Shown piece after piece: positions 39,294 through 51,959 of a DNA stretch of 64,000 nt. The position numbers and the translations under genes were made by a program. The DNA comes from Sphagnum compactum (Eukaryota; Bryophyta; Sphagnopsida; Sphagnales), in contig OZ234504.1 in NCBI GenBank assembly GCA_965153455.1, positions 5,332,001-5,396,000 of the forward strand. The letters run 5' to 3'. Under the pieces are notes generated by a model. It had not been told where the DNA came from. It was given only the letters and a program-made list of their open reading frames with translations, and made no database searches. Position 1 is the stretch's first letter. Each line of letters begins with the position of its first letter.

Positions 39294-41242
39294 TTGAAAT
39301 AATTCTTCATTTAAAAATGGCAAATCAAGAGTTTTTTTTCTGTGTGAAAGTTGTTTTTTCATCAAGGTATCAAATTAGAACCTCTTTCCAAATTTTAGTT
39401 TAAGATGGGTCTTTTGCAATTCCACCTTAGCTTGAAATCAAAAACTTGTGGCAACTACAAGAGGTGGCCACATAGACCAAGTTCCACCACCAATGATTTG
39501 AGACATCTTTCCTAAGTCTTGGCCAATAGTTGGAGCTACACAATGGCCTCCATTTGTTACCTCTACATCACCCACTCCTTACATCACATTATGTACTAGC
39601 GTTTCCATTGTTGGGCTTCACATCAATTACCACATAGTTCTTAATCCCATTTGCAAAGTATTAGACCATCAACTTCGCTTATAACAAAAAACGAGGGCAC
39701 ACACAAAGATCCTTGAGGTCAATTTTCAATACAAAACAAATATCTACATACATTCAATATTAGTCATTTTCTCCAAATAACCTAGATGCTATGAGCTAAA
39801 AATCTCCAGAAAACTTTGTTGTCCACATAGAAAATCAATAAGTAAAGGTCTCTAAGGGTTAGATCTCTTCGATCTCACTCTCTTGAGCTCAACTGGTGAT
39901 CATTTATAACAGACCACAAAACCCCATGTTGGGGACTTCCCCTCCCAAATCAACACAAAAAGGAAAGAAAACACATGTCCCAAAATTCCCTTGAAGCATA
40001 AACTCCTATGAATATGTCATATTCAAAAATGCAACAATTCACACATTACCATTGTAAACAACATTGACCTTAACACACACAATCTAGACATTCCACACTC
40101 CATATAAACTGACTCATGAGTTTGACAAAGAAAAACCCGATCCTTCAAATGACCGACTCTAGACTTTAACAGACACAAATATTTTTTTGGAGTTCCCAAT
40201 ATTGAAGGTTTTATTTCACGAGACAAAAAACTACTACACACAACCTAAACACAAAGACACCCACACATACAAATTAGAAGCAAAAATGGTCGCTCTTGAA
40301 TCCTTCAAGTTTGTCATCATTCCCTAGTCATCAACCCCTAAATTGTCGCTACAACTAACTCATGTCTACTAAGGCACATGGCACAACAGATATTTCATTG
40401 CCATTAAACAAAAAAATCATTGTATACAAAACCACACTCCTCCTATATCAGCACCCAGGACAAAATCCATAATGCAACTTATTTGCTTAACACATTCTCA
40501 AAATTTGTGGAAGAAAAAAAGATTTCCCCTTCAACCATTGAAAATGCATTGAAAACACAACAACACAATAAACGTTGTTGAAAAATAAAAGCTTGTAATT
40601 TTCATAACCTGCAAACAAACAAATTGTGTAGAAAATAACCACAATAACAAAAACTTGACCTTCACATCACCATCAACCACCAAGAAACCTTTTTTTTTTT
40701 ACTTTCGACAATTGATGGCATTATTCAATCCACTTTAGGGTTTCATCATGTATACTTCTGTCACACACTCATCATGTAGGCCTCCTAAGTTGCATCGTTG
40801 TTATCCCTTATTCATGCTACTATTATGATAATAACATGTATTTTTCTCGTAGCTCGTTTTTTTTTTTTTTTTTTTTTCATGCTTACCTTTCCTAATGGGT
40901 GTAATTCCTTGGACATGTGCATCAACAACTCTATTAGGAACTACCATAGCTTTTGCTCAAAGAAATATTTAAAAAAGGTTTAGCTTATTCTACTATTACA
41001 TAGCAAAAAAATTTATGTGAGAAATTTTAAATATCATTAAAAATTAGAGACATATGAAATAATACGAATATTTCAAATAATTCAAGGTGAAAACTTAATT
41101 ATTCATTTTGTTATTATTGATAGTAGCATTTAAAAATAATGATCCAAGAAAAATCTCCCAATTTTTATTTATACATGGTTCAAGAAGGTAGTAAAAAAAA
41201 TGGAACTTAAAAAAAAAATTACTTTCATATTTAACTTGTAAC
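39294..41242. other. AT-rich intergenic DNA before calmodulin
   Basis: No gene supported. A T run of about 20 lies at 40858-40877. Minus-strand fragments between 39400 and 40240 look weakly protein-like, but I cannot assign them. Confidence 0.4.
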
Positions 41243-41320
41243 CAAATTTGGCTAAATCTTCTTATGGATGGATGATCACCACGGATGGATGATCACCACT
41301 TCGGCTACATCACAAAAAAT
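41243..41320 (+). repeat. Dispersed repeat B, copy 2, upstream of calmodulin
   Basis: Contains CCAAATTTGGCTAAATCTTC, a tandemly doubled GGATGGATGATCACCAC, and TTCGGCTACATCACAAAA. It lies about 0.5 kb before the calmodulin start. Confidence 0.6.
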
Positions 41321-41339
41321 ACCCCCCCCCAACCCAAAA

Positions 41340-41789
41340 AAAAGAGGAAAAATTGCTCACCACGCGTCGGTCGTACACGATTCGGAGGAGGCGGGTGCGG
41401 TGCGATTCCCAGCGGAACGCGGTTTTGCTCGCACGAACCAACCGGCCTTCTTGTTGGTGTCAGAAGTCGCACAACGAGAAACCGCGTGAACTGTAGCAGC
41501 AGCAGTTTACCACCACCACCACCACCACGACGTTCGCAAAACCAAACGCGAAGAAAGAAACAACCAGACTCGCTCGCGAGTGTGCAGCGAGTTTGCGACC
41601 TCAGTCGTCACTCGTCACTGCTCCTTCACTCTTCTTCTTCTTCTTCTTCATCTTCATGTAGCTGGTCGTCCACGCTCTTACCACACTGCGCTGGCGGCTA
41701 GTTGTAGTAACTCAACAACGTGTAAGTAAGTATCGTTTGTGTGAAGGAGAAGGAGGAGGAAGAGGAAGAGCAGGAGAGGACAGGACACG
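41340..41789 (+). promoter_or_regulatory. Promoter and 5' leader region of the calmodulin gene
   Basis: This is a GC-rich island with many CpGs in otherwise AT-rich DNA. It contains a CAC/CCA run (41510-41528) and a TTC run (41631-41655) just before a purine-rich GAGGAAGAGG leader (41745-41785). Low-complexity frames across it (41268-41701) look like chance ORFs. The transcription start site cannot be fixed from sequence. Confidence 0.45.
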
Positions 41790-42388
41790 ATGGTGGAGCA
41801 GCTGACTAGCGATCAGATTGCAGAGTTCAAAGAGGCTTTCAGCTTGTTCGACAAGGATGGGGATGGTATGTGACATACCTTTTGTGGTTTTACAACAGCA
41901 GCTCACTCTATGATTTCCTCCGTATACATACATACATACTCTGGTGCCTATATGTCGTCGCTGCAGTAGGGAGAGAGGTCACACAAATTCTGTGGGGTTT
42001 TTTTTTTTGTGCAGGAAGTATCACGACAAAAGAACTGGGAACTGTAATGCGCTCATTGGGACAAAACCCAACAGAAGCAGAGCTTCAGGACATGATCAGT
42101 GAAGTGGATGTGGACGGTAATGGCACCATCGATTTTCCGGAATTTCTGAATCTCATGGCAAGGAAGATGAAGGACACAGATTCAGAGGAGGAACTGAAAG
42201 AAGCCTTCCGCGTGTTTGACAAAGACCAGAATGGCTTCATTTCGGCTGCGGAACTTCGTCATGTGATGACCAACCTCGGGGAGAAGCTCACAGATGATGA
42301 GGTTGATGAGATGATTCGAGAAGCTGATGTTGATGGAGATGGACAGATCAACTACGAGGAGTTTGTGAAAATGATGATGGCCAAGTAA
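41790..42388 (+). CDS. CAM: Calmodulin, 149 aa, two exons
   Basis: Exon 1 is 41790-41865 and exon 2 is 42015-42388. The 149-nt intron splits the Gly26 codon of EF-hand loop 1, the conserved intron site of plant calmodulin genes. The protein has the standard calmodulin length and four complete EF-hand loops: D21-E32, D57-E68, D94-E105 and D130-E141. The third loop carries the plant-type DKDQNGFIS. Lys116, the usual trimethylated lysine, is present. It acts as a cytosolic and nuclear Ca2+ sensor that binds amphipathic helices of targets. Differences from the common plant sequence are Val2, Ser7, Ser27 (seed plants usually have Cys), Ser54, Val58 and Asp120. All metal-ligand positions are kept, so the protein should be functional. 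The gene is convergent with the ataxin-3 gene downstream. Confidence 0.97.
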
Positions 42389-43890
42389 GTAAAGCAAACA
42401 AAACACTCATGCCCTATGAATTGTTCACTAAATGTAATCTGGGAAGAAGAAATCCCATCGCCTTCTTCTTCTTGTACTTGTTCCTGCTTGCTAGCTAGGG
42501 ATAACTATAGACTTGATTAGGTGTGGATCAACTCTTCCTCTCTGCCCTTTTCTACATTGAAATGATAATCATGGTTTCAATACTTACAAATACTCTGAAG
42601 GCATATATTGTCAGGTCTAGATTGTTGGGTCTAGATGTGTTTCACCTTGTCTGGAGATCTTGTTGACAAACTGACCTGGACAATGTAAAGATAAGTATGT
42701 GAATTTTGGTGCATTCACCTAATTAATGTTGAGGAACACACAGCACAGTCTGTGATTTTTGTAAACACTTTGATTTCACAATTTGACAATGACTACTAGT
42801 ACAGTGTCTCTTTCAGCAACTTTCTAAATCCCTCAGGTCATTCTTTTGGCTGCAAGCACTTGCATCTGTACGCTAGACTTTTAGCAAGGCCATTGGATTT
42901 ACCCCCTATCCTGCTTAAAAAGATGTGAGCATGTTTGATACAATGTGAGTTTCTGTTGTTTCTTTTTATTTGTGAACTTGCTTTGCTACCTCTCTTGTAT
43001 GATTTTGCTTGAGGATTTCAACAACTATGATGGAATAATGGAGATACCCATACAATACTTTAGGCCAAACTTTCTGACCTATATATTTCTCTGCAATGTT
43101 GCTGCAATGATGCTGACATCCAGAGCACACCTCCATACCACCGTGGGTATCTGAACCACCAGACCTTGTTACAAAACTAATATCAAAAACATCCAAAGAT
43201 CATTTTCAAAACTGCTTTCTACTTTGTACAAACACTAACCAAATAGCAGGGTAATATCATTCCATTGTAATGACAAGCTGGCAATAGTCCGTCGTAGCAG
43301 AATTGCTTCTGTGACTTAAAAACATGGCATACCCTAGCTTCCTTGCCTCAACCATTGCCGACATGAACAGACAACCAATGTGATCCTAAGAAATCAGCTA
43401 TGCCTAACACTAGTGTCACTGTCTCAAAGGCATGATATTGGATACCTGGCTATAGGTGGTGCGCTCTCCAGCATGAATAACGGTAGAGAAGGCACAACAA
43501 AGTGAATAACATTTATAGCCACATTGCAGAAAGACTAGGAGCAAAACATGACAAAAAGGAGCAATAATTCATTGAAGCAATTTGAGACACAGACGCTAAA
43601 AATTTGTCTTTTGGGGAGATTATATTACACACATATGTGCAGAGGGGAGGAACAAAAGTTTGATATGATGTAACTTGAGAGGGTAACAATTGCAGGCTGG
43701 AACATAGCCCAACACTGACAAAACCTTCCTTTGATTTGGGTGGAAAAACTGGATGAAAACCTCAAGGTATATCCTATTTGAAGAATTTCAAAGCACCAAA
43801 TTCCTCCTTGCTTGCACCCAGTCTTCACACCAATCTCCCCTGTATTTCTTGAGCAAAAGCCACACTGGATGCCAAACTGACCGAAATCCT
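42389..43890. other. Space between the convergent calmodulin and ataxin-3 genes
   Basis: 1.5 kb that must hold both 3' UTRs. Composition is less AT-rich than other intergenic DNA here. No third gene is visible. No strong AATAAA signal was identified for either gene. Confidence 0.45.
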
Positions 43891-45433
43891 TCATTGACTA
43901 TCATCTTTATTTGAAGGCGGTTTTACACAAGGCAAATTCAACCCCGATGCACTGGCTGCAGAGAAGAAAGACTCAGCAAGTGCCTTTGCAAGACTTGCAG
44001 CATCGGGGGGTTGCAGCTGCAGCTGTGGTGCTTGTTGAGTAAAACTTGGTGGAGGGTTTATGTCAGCGAAGCATGCAGCTAAGGCTGCGGCATACTCAGG
44101 ATCATCTTCCTCATCATCAACCTTGCTGTCAGCAAAACTTACAGAAGCAGCAGCAGGAGCTGATGGCAAGCTGGCAGCCAAAGCAGCTGCAAGGTTTGCA
44201 CTACCAATTTTCAGCTTCTCACCATCAATTTTCTGTGGTGAAGAAGCTATGGTTGTCTTTGACTTCTCTACATCTGCTTTTTTTGCAGCCCTGTGAGAAA
44301 CACAAATGCAAAACTCAGAAATATGACACACATCTACATTTCAGGATGAAGAAAGAAGCCTGAGATCTTTGGGACACCCTACTATCAAAAAGAGAATGCT
44401 GAGACTGTTGTACAAGTTTAGCATTATTACAGCACCTGGTAATATTATCTGCCTCTTCAGGAGTGAGCCATCGGCCATAACCACCATCAGTAGCCCAATG
44501 GTTTGGGCTAGGAAGGGATCCTTGGACAACAAAGATGCTCCAGCCACTGGTCTTGAGTGTATCAAGGTACGCAGAAAGGTAGAAATTTGAGAGATGCTGC
44601 GGAGCAGGGTACAGACTGTTGAAATTGTACCATCTATCACCAACTTTTCGAATACAAAACCAATGTGCCTGCAAGAAGAGGAACAACACATTCCCATTTT
44701 ACAGACTTTGGCAGGCGTACATACCTGTTGTGACAATAGTGTCCAAACAACAATCAATCTTGTTGCTCTCTCCAGGTTGCAAATGTTGTGCTAAACCTCA
44801 AGGATGATCAAATCCTAATTCTACCAGCTGTTGAATACCTAACACAGAGCTGGCTGCACCATACACCACTTTATTCTGGAACAATATGAGTGGAATTTCA
44901 AAACCAGAAAACTCGAATTTCTGCAAAACCCTGGAAATCTAAATCCTGGAAGAATGGTCAGATAAAAGTTAGGTCGATTTTGCAGAAGATGTGAAGAATG
45001 CAAGAAAGAAAATAGCAGCAGCAGCCGTGACTGGCGCACTTACCTGTAAGTTGCAAATGAAGGCTTTCTGTTTGTGGGGAGACAGGCGTGCTTCTTCAGC
45101 TTCAGGAGCTTCCAATGAAATGCACTGCAAGCTCCAAATCTCCAAGGCACGGTTCAAGACTTGGATACTGAAATTACCATCAGCTGCCACATTGGAGGAG
45201 CCTTCAGCCATGAAGTTGAGGTAGTGAGAAGAACCAGCCCCGCTCTCAAGCATCACTTGCTGCTCTTGCTGGTCCAGATCTTGAGCCATGGATGCGAGGT
45301 CCACTTCTGAGAAATAAGGTCCTTGTAAAACGGCGTTCACACAATGCACAGCGCAAAGCCTGGATTCCTGAACCTCATGATACAACAACGCTTCTACCAT
45401 CACAACACCAGAGCTTCCACCTCCCTCTGCCAT
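43891..45433 (-). CDS. ATXN3: Ataxin-3-like Josephin deubiquitinase, 340 aa, three exons
   Basis: Exons on the minus strand are 45433-45044, 44668-44436 and 44290-43891. They total 1023 nt and 340 residues. The Josephin domain spans about residues 14-205. The oxyanion Gln22 and catalytic Cys27 lie in HEVQESRLCAVHCVNAVLQG. Catalytic His132 and Asn147 lie in HWFCIRKVGDRWYNFNSL, spaced as in ataxin-3 (5 and 15 residues). Exon 3 encodes an Ala-rich tail with acidic ubiquitin-interacting-motif-like segments (EDDPEYAAALAACFAD and DAASLAKALAESF). Josephin enzymes cleave ubiquitin chains, and ataxin-3 proteins work with p97/CDC48. The exon 2 donor was set at 44436 because it alone restores the frame into exon 3; the ORF runs on to an unused site. 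There is no polyglutamine tract, only a short Gln-rich stretch (QQAPQLQLQP). Confidence 0.93.
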
Positions 45434-45900
45434 CGTCTACTAAAGCCTCAACAAAAATCCCTGCCGCCACCGACCGACAAAATTACGAACCAACAACAAC
45501 AAGAAGCCCTTCTGTTTCCGCCCCTCCCCACTCGGTAACTCCCCGACCTTCCTTCTAGTCCAGTATTCTCCAGAGACCACCGTTTTTTGCGATTCCAGTT
45601 CCAAAATATACAGATTGAGAGATGGAATTCAACTGCTTTTCAAAAATCGAAGCTCCTCCTCTCGCGACAAATGCAAAGGATTGTCGCGCAGCGTACCTAC
45701 TAAACACCACCAGCAGCAGCAAGCGCGTCGTGACCGAAAGCCCTAGCTGCACGCTTCGTCTGGATTCGTACTATCAGAAACAGTGGGGGCGGTTATCAGA
45801 AACCACAGCAGGAAACGAACCCCGGAGGTTATCAGGGCGGTTCTTGGGCTCCGTAATAGTGTTTTTTTTGGGGGACAAATTTTGTCGGTTTTTCTGACCA
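45434..45900 (-). promoter_or_regulatory. 5' flank of the ataxin-3-like gene
   Basis: The island of moderate GC continues upstream of the start codon to about 45860 and then drops to AT-rich DNA. Frames on the plus strand here (45292-45558, 45622-45897) are shadows without domains. A telo-box-like CTAAACCCTAACC lies further upstream near 46094-46106. No TATA box is evident. Confidence 0.4.
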
Positions 45901-48900
45901 GAAAGTTATGAATTTTTTGGAAATTTTCTCCCTAGTGCAAATTGGACTACTTTTTTCTTTTTTTTTTCCGAAATATTCACCAAATTCTTGATACCACAAA
46001 AAATGAAAAATAAAAAACCTTGGTCTGTAACCGTGGGTTCCCGAATATTATCCACGGTTGCCAGAAAATTGGGAAAAAGTCACGTCGGTAACCCTCCTAA
46101 ACCCTAACCACCAGCCCGTTAGTTCTTTACGGATTCTTTCTTTCTGGAAACCGCCGGTTCTTTGAGTGGGGGCTTTGATACTTTTCTGAGAATTACAACT
46201 ATATTTAATTGAATTTAAATGTATTGAATGAATTCTAAATTTCAATGAACTTAAATTCAATTGAAGAGAAATGAGATTCAAATTGATGCAAAAGATAGTG
46301 AAAATTTGCTTGTGACTATGGAGTTGAAAAAATAAAAAACAAAAATCCAAAAATAAAAATAAAATTCTTTTTTTTTAAAATTTGAGAATCAACTAAAAAA
46401 ATTCCATTTTAGAATTGTCCAACAAATTACATATGAAACATAAAGTTGTCTTACTTAAACTTAATCATCATCATTAAAGTTACTTTTTTGAAAATTTCAA
46501 AACTTATTTTCAAATAAATGTTTACCATGTCAAAAGTTTGGAAGAAATTATCACACATACTAGCTTCAATATTTAGTGTAATGCCAAAAGTTTTAATACT
46601 ACTATTTTTACTGCCAAATGAAAATGACAAAATAAAACAAATTATGAGGCACCTCGCTGCCAAACTAGGCTAGGTACTACAACATACCCTAAGTTACTAC
46701 CTATCTATGTTGATTCAAATTCATTTTGCATTTAAATTACTTAACAAGTACAAAGTTATATCATCTTTGGTGATTTAACAAAAACTTGTTATAAGTAACT
46801 TTTTTTTTTTCAAAAGTGAATTTTAGTCTAAAAGAAAATTTATAATTTCAAAAAATGAAGTCGTTATTGGGATTTTCAAAAGTGAAAATTCAAAAAAAAT
46901 AAAATCAAGAAAGGATGGACAAGTGATAGGATAGCCACCTGCATTGGCGGCAACTCAAAGATTCATATAAAGCAATGACAACATAGACATTCTTGGTTGT
47001 TAAGAAGGGTTTAGGGTTTAGCCTAGGTTTAGGGTTTAAGGGAAGGCAATGTTGTCAATGCCTTTCACCTTGGACCTTAGGCTTCACCCTCAATTCACAT
47101 GACATAATGGATGGCACCTTGTGCATAAAGTGGTTACTCTCCTCACAATCATTTGTTTCTAAAAATAAAATTCTACTAGTTTTTTACTCTAGGCAAGGAA
47201 CTAGAATTGGGCTCTTCTTGAAACTAGGTCTTAGTCAAAAGGCTATAGCCCTTAGTTAAGAGTGAGTTCTATGGTAATCATTTCAATAAATTTTAATTCT
47301 TGTGACGAAATTTTTTTAGGAACTAGTATATGAATGGGTTTTTATAATATTTCTTAGGTTCATTATTTGTGAAATTCCAAATGTTGTAATTTTTCGTATG
47401 GTTGTCCCTAAACAACTGAAGAAACAATTTTGGAAGTAAACACTTGAAGCAATTGTGATGATTTTGTTTGAAAGTTGAAAAAACCGAGAAGAAAGATAGA
47501 ATGTTATTTTTTTGGTTTGTGCTTTAGAAGAAAAAGTCAATGGTCATTGTGGCCATTTCTTTCTCTCCACTTTTTTTGTTTATCTATCCTCAAACCTTTT
47601 TTGTGTTTGTTTTTTGGTTTCCAAATAGATTGTAATGAAAAAGGTGCTAGAATTGTGAGATGTTCAACAAAGTCAAAGAAGAAAGACGATAAAAAGGTGT
47701 TGCCATTGCTAGCTCTTGTTCTATGGCTTCCTACATGTCACCACCTCTGTCATCACCATTGCACAATAAGAAGGAACGCGAGGAAGTTGAGTCCTCACAA
47801 CAGTGGCAACACAAGAAAAAGAAAGTGGTGAACTTGTTGAGATATCTAAAGTGAAGCTCCATGTTATGCAAGTCTTTGCTTGGTTTGCGAAAAATCACAA
47901 TCTTGTTGCGAAGCCTTCTTGTAACCCTAATTTTTATTCACGAGTTTTTTAATTGCAAAAATATAGGTTTGGAGTTGTTTCATTTAGTATATAGGTGATT
48001 CAAGTTATGTGAAGGAATATACAATGGTTACAAAAGGTATTTTTCCTTTTTATTCTTGGTTTTGATTTCCATTGGAATGGTTGTCTCAAGTATTGTTCTA
48101 ATTTTCTACTTCTATGTAAAGGTTTGCAATGTTTTTTGGTGTGATTAATAGCTTGAAGAGGATTTATAGGAAACAACGACGCTAGTAGGTGAGCATGCTC
48201 AAATGAGCAAGTGAGCCTATTCACTTGAGCATGAGAGAATCTTCAATAATATTTCATGCCATATTTATATTCTTGAAATATTCATTTCCCACATGGCAAA
48301 CTTTAAATGACATGGCAAAATATTCCATTCCATGTTAGTAAATATTCTATCACATCACATGCATATTTTTTTGGGATCAACAATGGTTTATTGACTTTGA
48401 ACATGGGTTTGGTGAACATACCTTTCCATTGTAGCCTATTGTGAAGGTTTAAAGACAAAAGAAAACAAAAGCATGCATTTCATCATCCCTGGTGCAACCA
48501 ATATTCCGAATGTCTAAGGCTTTTGGAAAGAAAATATAAGATTTTCAGAACTGTTGAAATGGGTGGTAAATGCATGTTTGAAAAATATTTGATGAAGTTA
48601 AATTCTCAAAATGTTTAAATATTTGCCAAACATGTGTTGAAATGGCAAAGGTACTACGATACTATACATGAGACGATATACATGAAAGCATGTAATGAGT
48701 GTCAAAAGCTTAATTGTTGGTATTGGCCTAAATGGAAATAAATTTATGAATAACATTAATGTATATTCACCAAAAAAAATTCAATATACATCTCATGGAA
48801 ATTGGAATCCAAACTTCCTACATAGTCCGGGCAACAACTGCAAGTTTCATGAATGACAAAATCACAATTGATTTGATGCAGAAAAAATTATGATATATTA

Positions 48901-48904
48901 TCAC
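45901..48904. other. AT-rich intergenic DNA
   Basis: No gene supported. Telo-box-like motifs lie at 46094-46106 and 47008-47039. The 118-codon frame at 47475-47831 is Lys/Arg/His-rich without a domain. Confidence 0.45.
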
Positions 48905-51577
48905 AAGAGTTCAAAGGTTTTAGAGTGGTTCAACAAACGCTAAACTTCATCCCAACTCCATGTGCAGTGATGAATGGCTTTCCGTGAGCCCGCAAAACAT
49001 AATCATTTATAAGACGTGATACACACGTTTACATTGCACATACACCCCATGGCCGCCTGTAGAACCTGCTAACATTGTGACAAAGTAGACACATGAACAT
49101 CCAGGGAAATTTCCAATAGTCACATTGTATCCTTTGTCATCTGAAAGAATATTGTAAATTTGTCCATACCTAGGTGAAGGGACATCAACAACAAGGAAAA
49201 CAGTGCGCTGGAGAAGTAACTTCCCAGCCTCCCAATTGTTGGCGTGTTGTTGTGTTAATTTGAAGATTGAAGGATGTTTCACCTTCTTGCCACCACAAGT
49301 TGTAGGCCAACAATTTGCATCAGATAGCCTCACAAGACTATGGCAACTCACCGCATGCACATGGGAATTGTTCGAATTAGAAGATTGGGAGCCAAATAGA
49401 CTTCAAACATTGTTTTTACGTAGGTGGTCAAATGAAAACCCTGCTTCTTTTAGTTGTTACCTCCTCTTGTGTTAAGTTATTCCATTGGCCATCAACACAA
49501 ATATTTTCTTTCAACTCCAAGCCACCTCAAAATACCAAAGGTAGCAAATTACAAATACTAGATGGCAGTTGTTCCATGCGTACATCCTCTACATTATTGG
49601 GCACAACATTAAAAACAGTTACTCATGGATGAGAGAAATTCACATGATTAAGACGATGGGAATCATTGTTTACACCATGAGGACAATCAGCAAGTTGTTT
49701 AGCAAACCCAGAAACCTATTCTCCTTCCTCCAAGTATGATAGGCAATTTGTGAAGCAAAATTCGAACGTGTAATTTGCAACAGTAGCCGCAAGTCTAGCA
49801 AGATCACTCGACCTACAAGCCCTTCTCAACAACAATTCATTCCTATCAGGACCATGACCAAGTGGACCACCTTGCAAGTATTATCTATATGTAATGTAGA
49901 CTATTTGAAAACACGAACATAGTCATTAGACGTCATTGTGTATAACAAATGTTGTGTTTTCCTGCCTGCTCCAACTAAATGTTATTGACAATTTCAACAA
50001 GATTACAAGTGGGCATGTTAACCACTCTTCATCACTAAATTTCTGTAGATGAAAGAAAATTGAAAATCAGCAAAATCGATAATCTCACAACAGAGATGGA
50101 AGCAAAGATGGAAGTAGAGTGCAAATGGAGTTTGACTATAGGTGGATTTCCAATTTTGAATTAATAGAATAGAAAGGGAGTCATAGGAAGTTCTTAGGTG
50201 AAATGCTCACATGGACCATGAAACCTCCCCATTGCTTGACATGAAATGCCAAAAGTTTAGCCAATTCACAAGTTCATGGACACCTACCTCGGAAACAACC
50301 CCAAATGACAACCACCAACAACAGATTATAGCATAGAGACCGTCAGCTTCCACCAGGGATTTTGCATTCTTGTATTGGTGGCAAAGACCTTTGTGTTGAT
50401 CTTGTAACTCAAGCTTGATCAGCTGTTTGGTGTGCTTATCGAGCGATTAAGTCCAATGGAATAAACAAATGCACTCCTTATCAACCATCTTAACATAAGG
50501 GTCCCCATAACTATAAACAATTCTAAAAATGTTCTAATTGGCTTGTGCATTATCAACCATGAATCCCTTAAAATTTAGTTTTGGAAAATTATTCTTCAAC
50601 ATCGTCTCATTAAACTTTGTCCACATGATCTGTTGAGCTTCGGTGTTTTCAAACGTCATGTCACAAATTGCAATAGTCATCACTTTGTAATAAGCAGGAT
50701 CGTACACATGACAAACCATAGTTGTCCAGTTAACAATATGTTTCACATGATCAAACATGATCCAAACGTTTTGCAAATCCCCTATAGGTTGCATTCGCGT
50801 GACCAAGCTCACTCCACTCCCCACACCATTTATAAACATTTTGAAAATGAAATTTTTTTATCCTACAATTTGTTTTGGAAAACAACATTTTTGAATATAA
50901 TCATAACGACTTTTGGACTTTAGTTCAAGGATGTTATCAATATAGCCACGCCCTGAACGATGCTTAAAAGAAACAACCAGGTTATGAACATTGGGCAAAC
51001 TCAGTTCAAAAAACTTGTCTTGGATTTGTTCTAATTGTTTGCCCTTCAAAAGTTCCACAAGACCATTGCCACTCTCATCAAGTAGATGTGTAGCCAAGAA
51101 ATTTTTGGTAGCATTTAGCAAAATCGCAAATATCTTGGCATCATGCGTGCGATCGACCTCCTCTGCTATCAACCTTTTAGTCTTGTTCATAGACTCCGTG
51201 CTGTTGCCATCCGCCATAGAATGTTTGTGGACCTTAAGACGAATCACCATTCTTAAGATTGGTTGGAGTCTATGCACAACATAATATATCTATCCACTAC
51301 AATCCATGACACAAAGAGGAGGAGCATGAAAGAATTTGCATGCAAAGAACAAAGCAGATGGAGATAGTGTAATTTGGCCTACAATTGGAATATGTGTGCA
51401 CTCATCACACCAGAACATTTCATTACGAGAGGTAATGTGCACAAAGTTCTCACAATCATCTTGCACATTGTGCAAGTGACCTAAGCAACAAGCCTTCCTA
51501 AAGCTAAACCCAAAACTATTTTTGATATTAGTTGTGATCACCTTGCACCAAGCATGGCCATCATACTTTTTATCCAT
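48905..51577 (-). pseudogene. Decayed MULE-type transposase with SWIM zinc finger
   Basis: Minus-strand frames in order: 51577-51290 (Cys/His-rich, with MFWCDECTHIP); 51277-50858 (TKRLIAEEVDRTHDAKIF, FKHRSGRGYIDNILELKSK); 50839-50534 (NVWIMFDHVKHIVNWTT, NFKGFMVDNAQAN, two Asp at positions fitting a DDE core); about 50420-50270 (QDQHKGLCHQYKN and WWLSFGVVSEVGVHELVNW); 49360-49007 ending in a SWIM finger, CSC...CKRVYHVL; then IMFCGLTES to about 48905. SWIM fingers are typical of MULE transposases. The frame is broken many times, so the gene is dead. No terminal inverted repeats were identified. Confidence 0.75.
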
Positions 51578-51959
51578 GCCTTACATTTACGAAGGCTTGT
51601 GAGCAGTCACACACGCATGGCAATTCAAAAAGGGCATCTCCACTGAAAGCAATAAGTTAAAACTGAACCTTTTGAAAGGTATCTTGCTATAATCCACATT
51701 TTGCAATTCATTGGAAGTATGTTTGGGGAGTGCCATAGCACAAAGGCAAGAAACAATAGATTAAATATTGTTAGTCGAACTAGAGGGTTATGGTCACTAT
51801 GAGGCAATAAATTGAGAAATTGCTATCGATGATTTGATTAAAGAAAGAAGGGGTGTCAAGTCATCACCTGAGGAAGAATCAAATAATTCAACATTTAGGT
51901 ATTATACATTTACACATGTATAAGGTATATATATGAATATGTATATTTCACATAACATA

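Noticed and set aside
41697-41720. CTAG near the calmodulin leader as a possible Helitron end
   Set aside because: No upstream hairpin of the right spacing and no matching 5' end.
44046-44363. Plus-strand ORFs inside the ataxin-3 exon 3
   Set aside because: Shadows of the real minus-strand exon; Ala/Gln-rich complement with no domain.
44369-44436. Extending ataxin-3 exon 2 to a donor near 44372
   Set aside because: That donor leaves phase 0, which does not join the correct frame of exon 3; the donor at 44436 leaves two bases and restores it.
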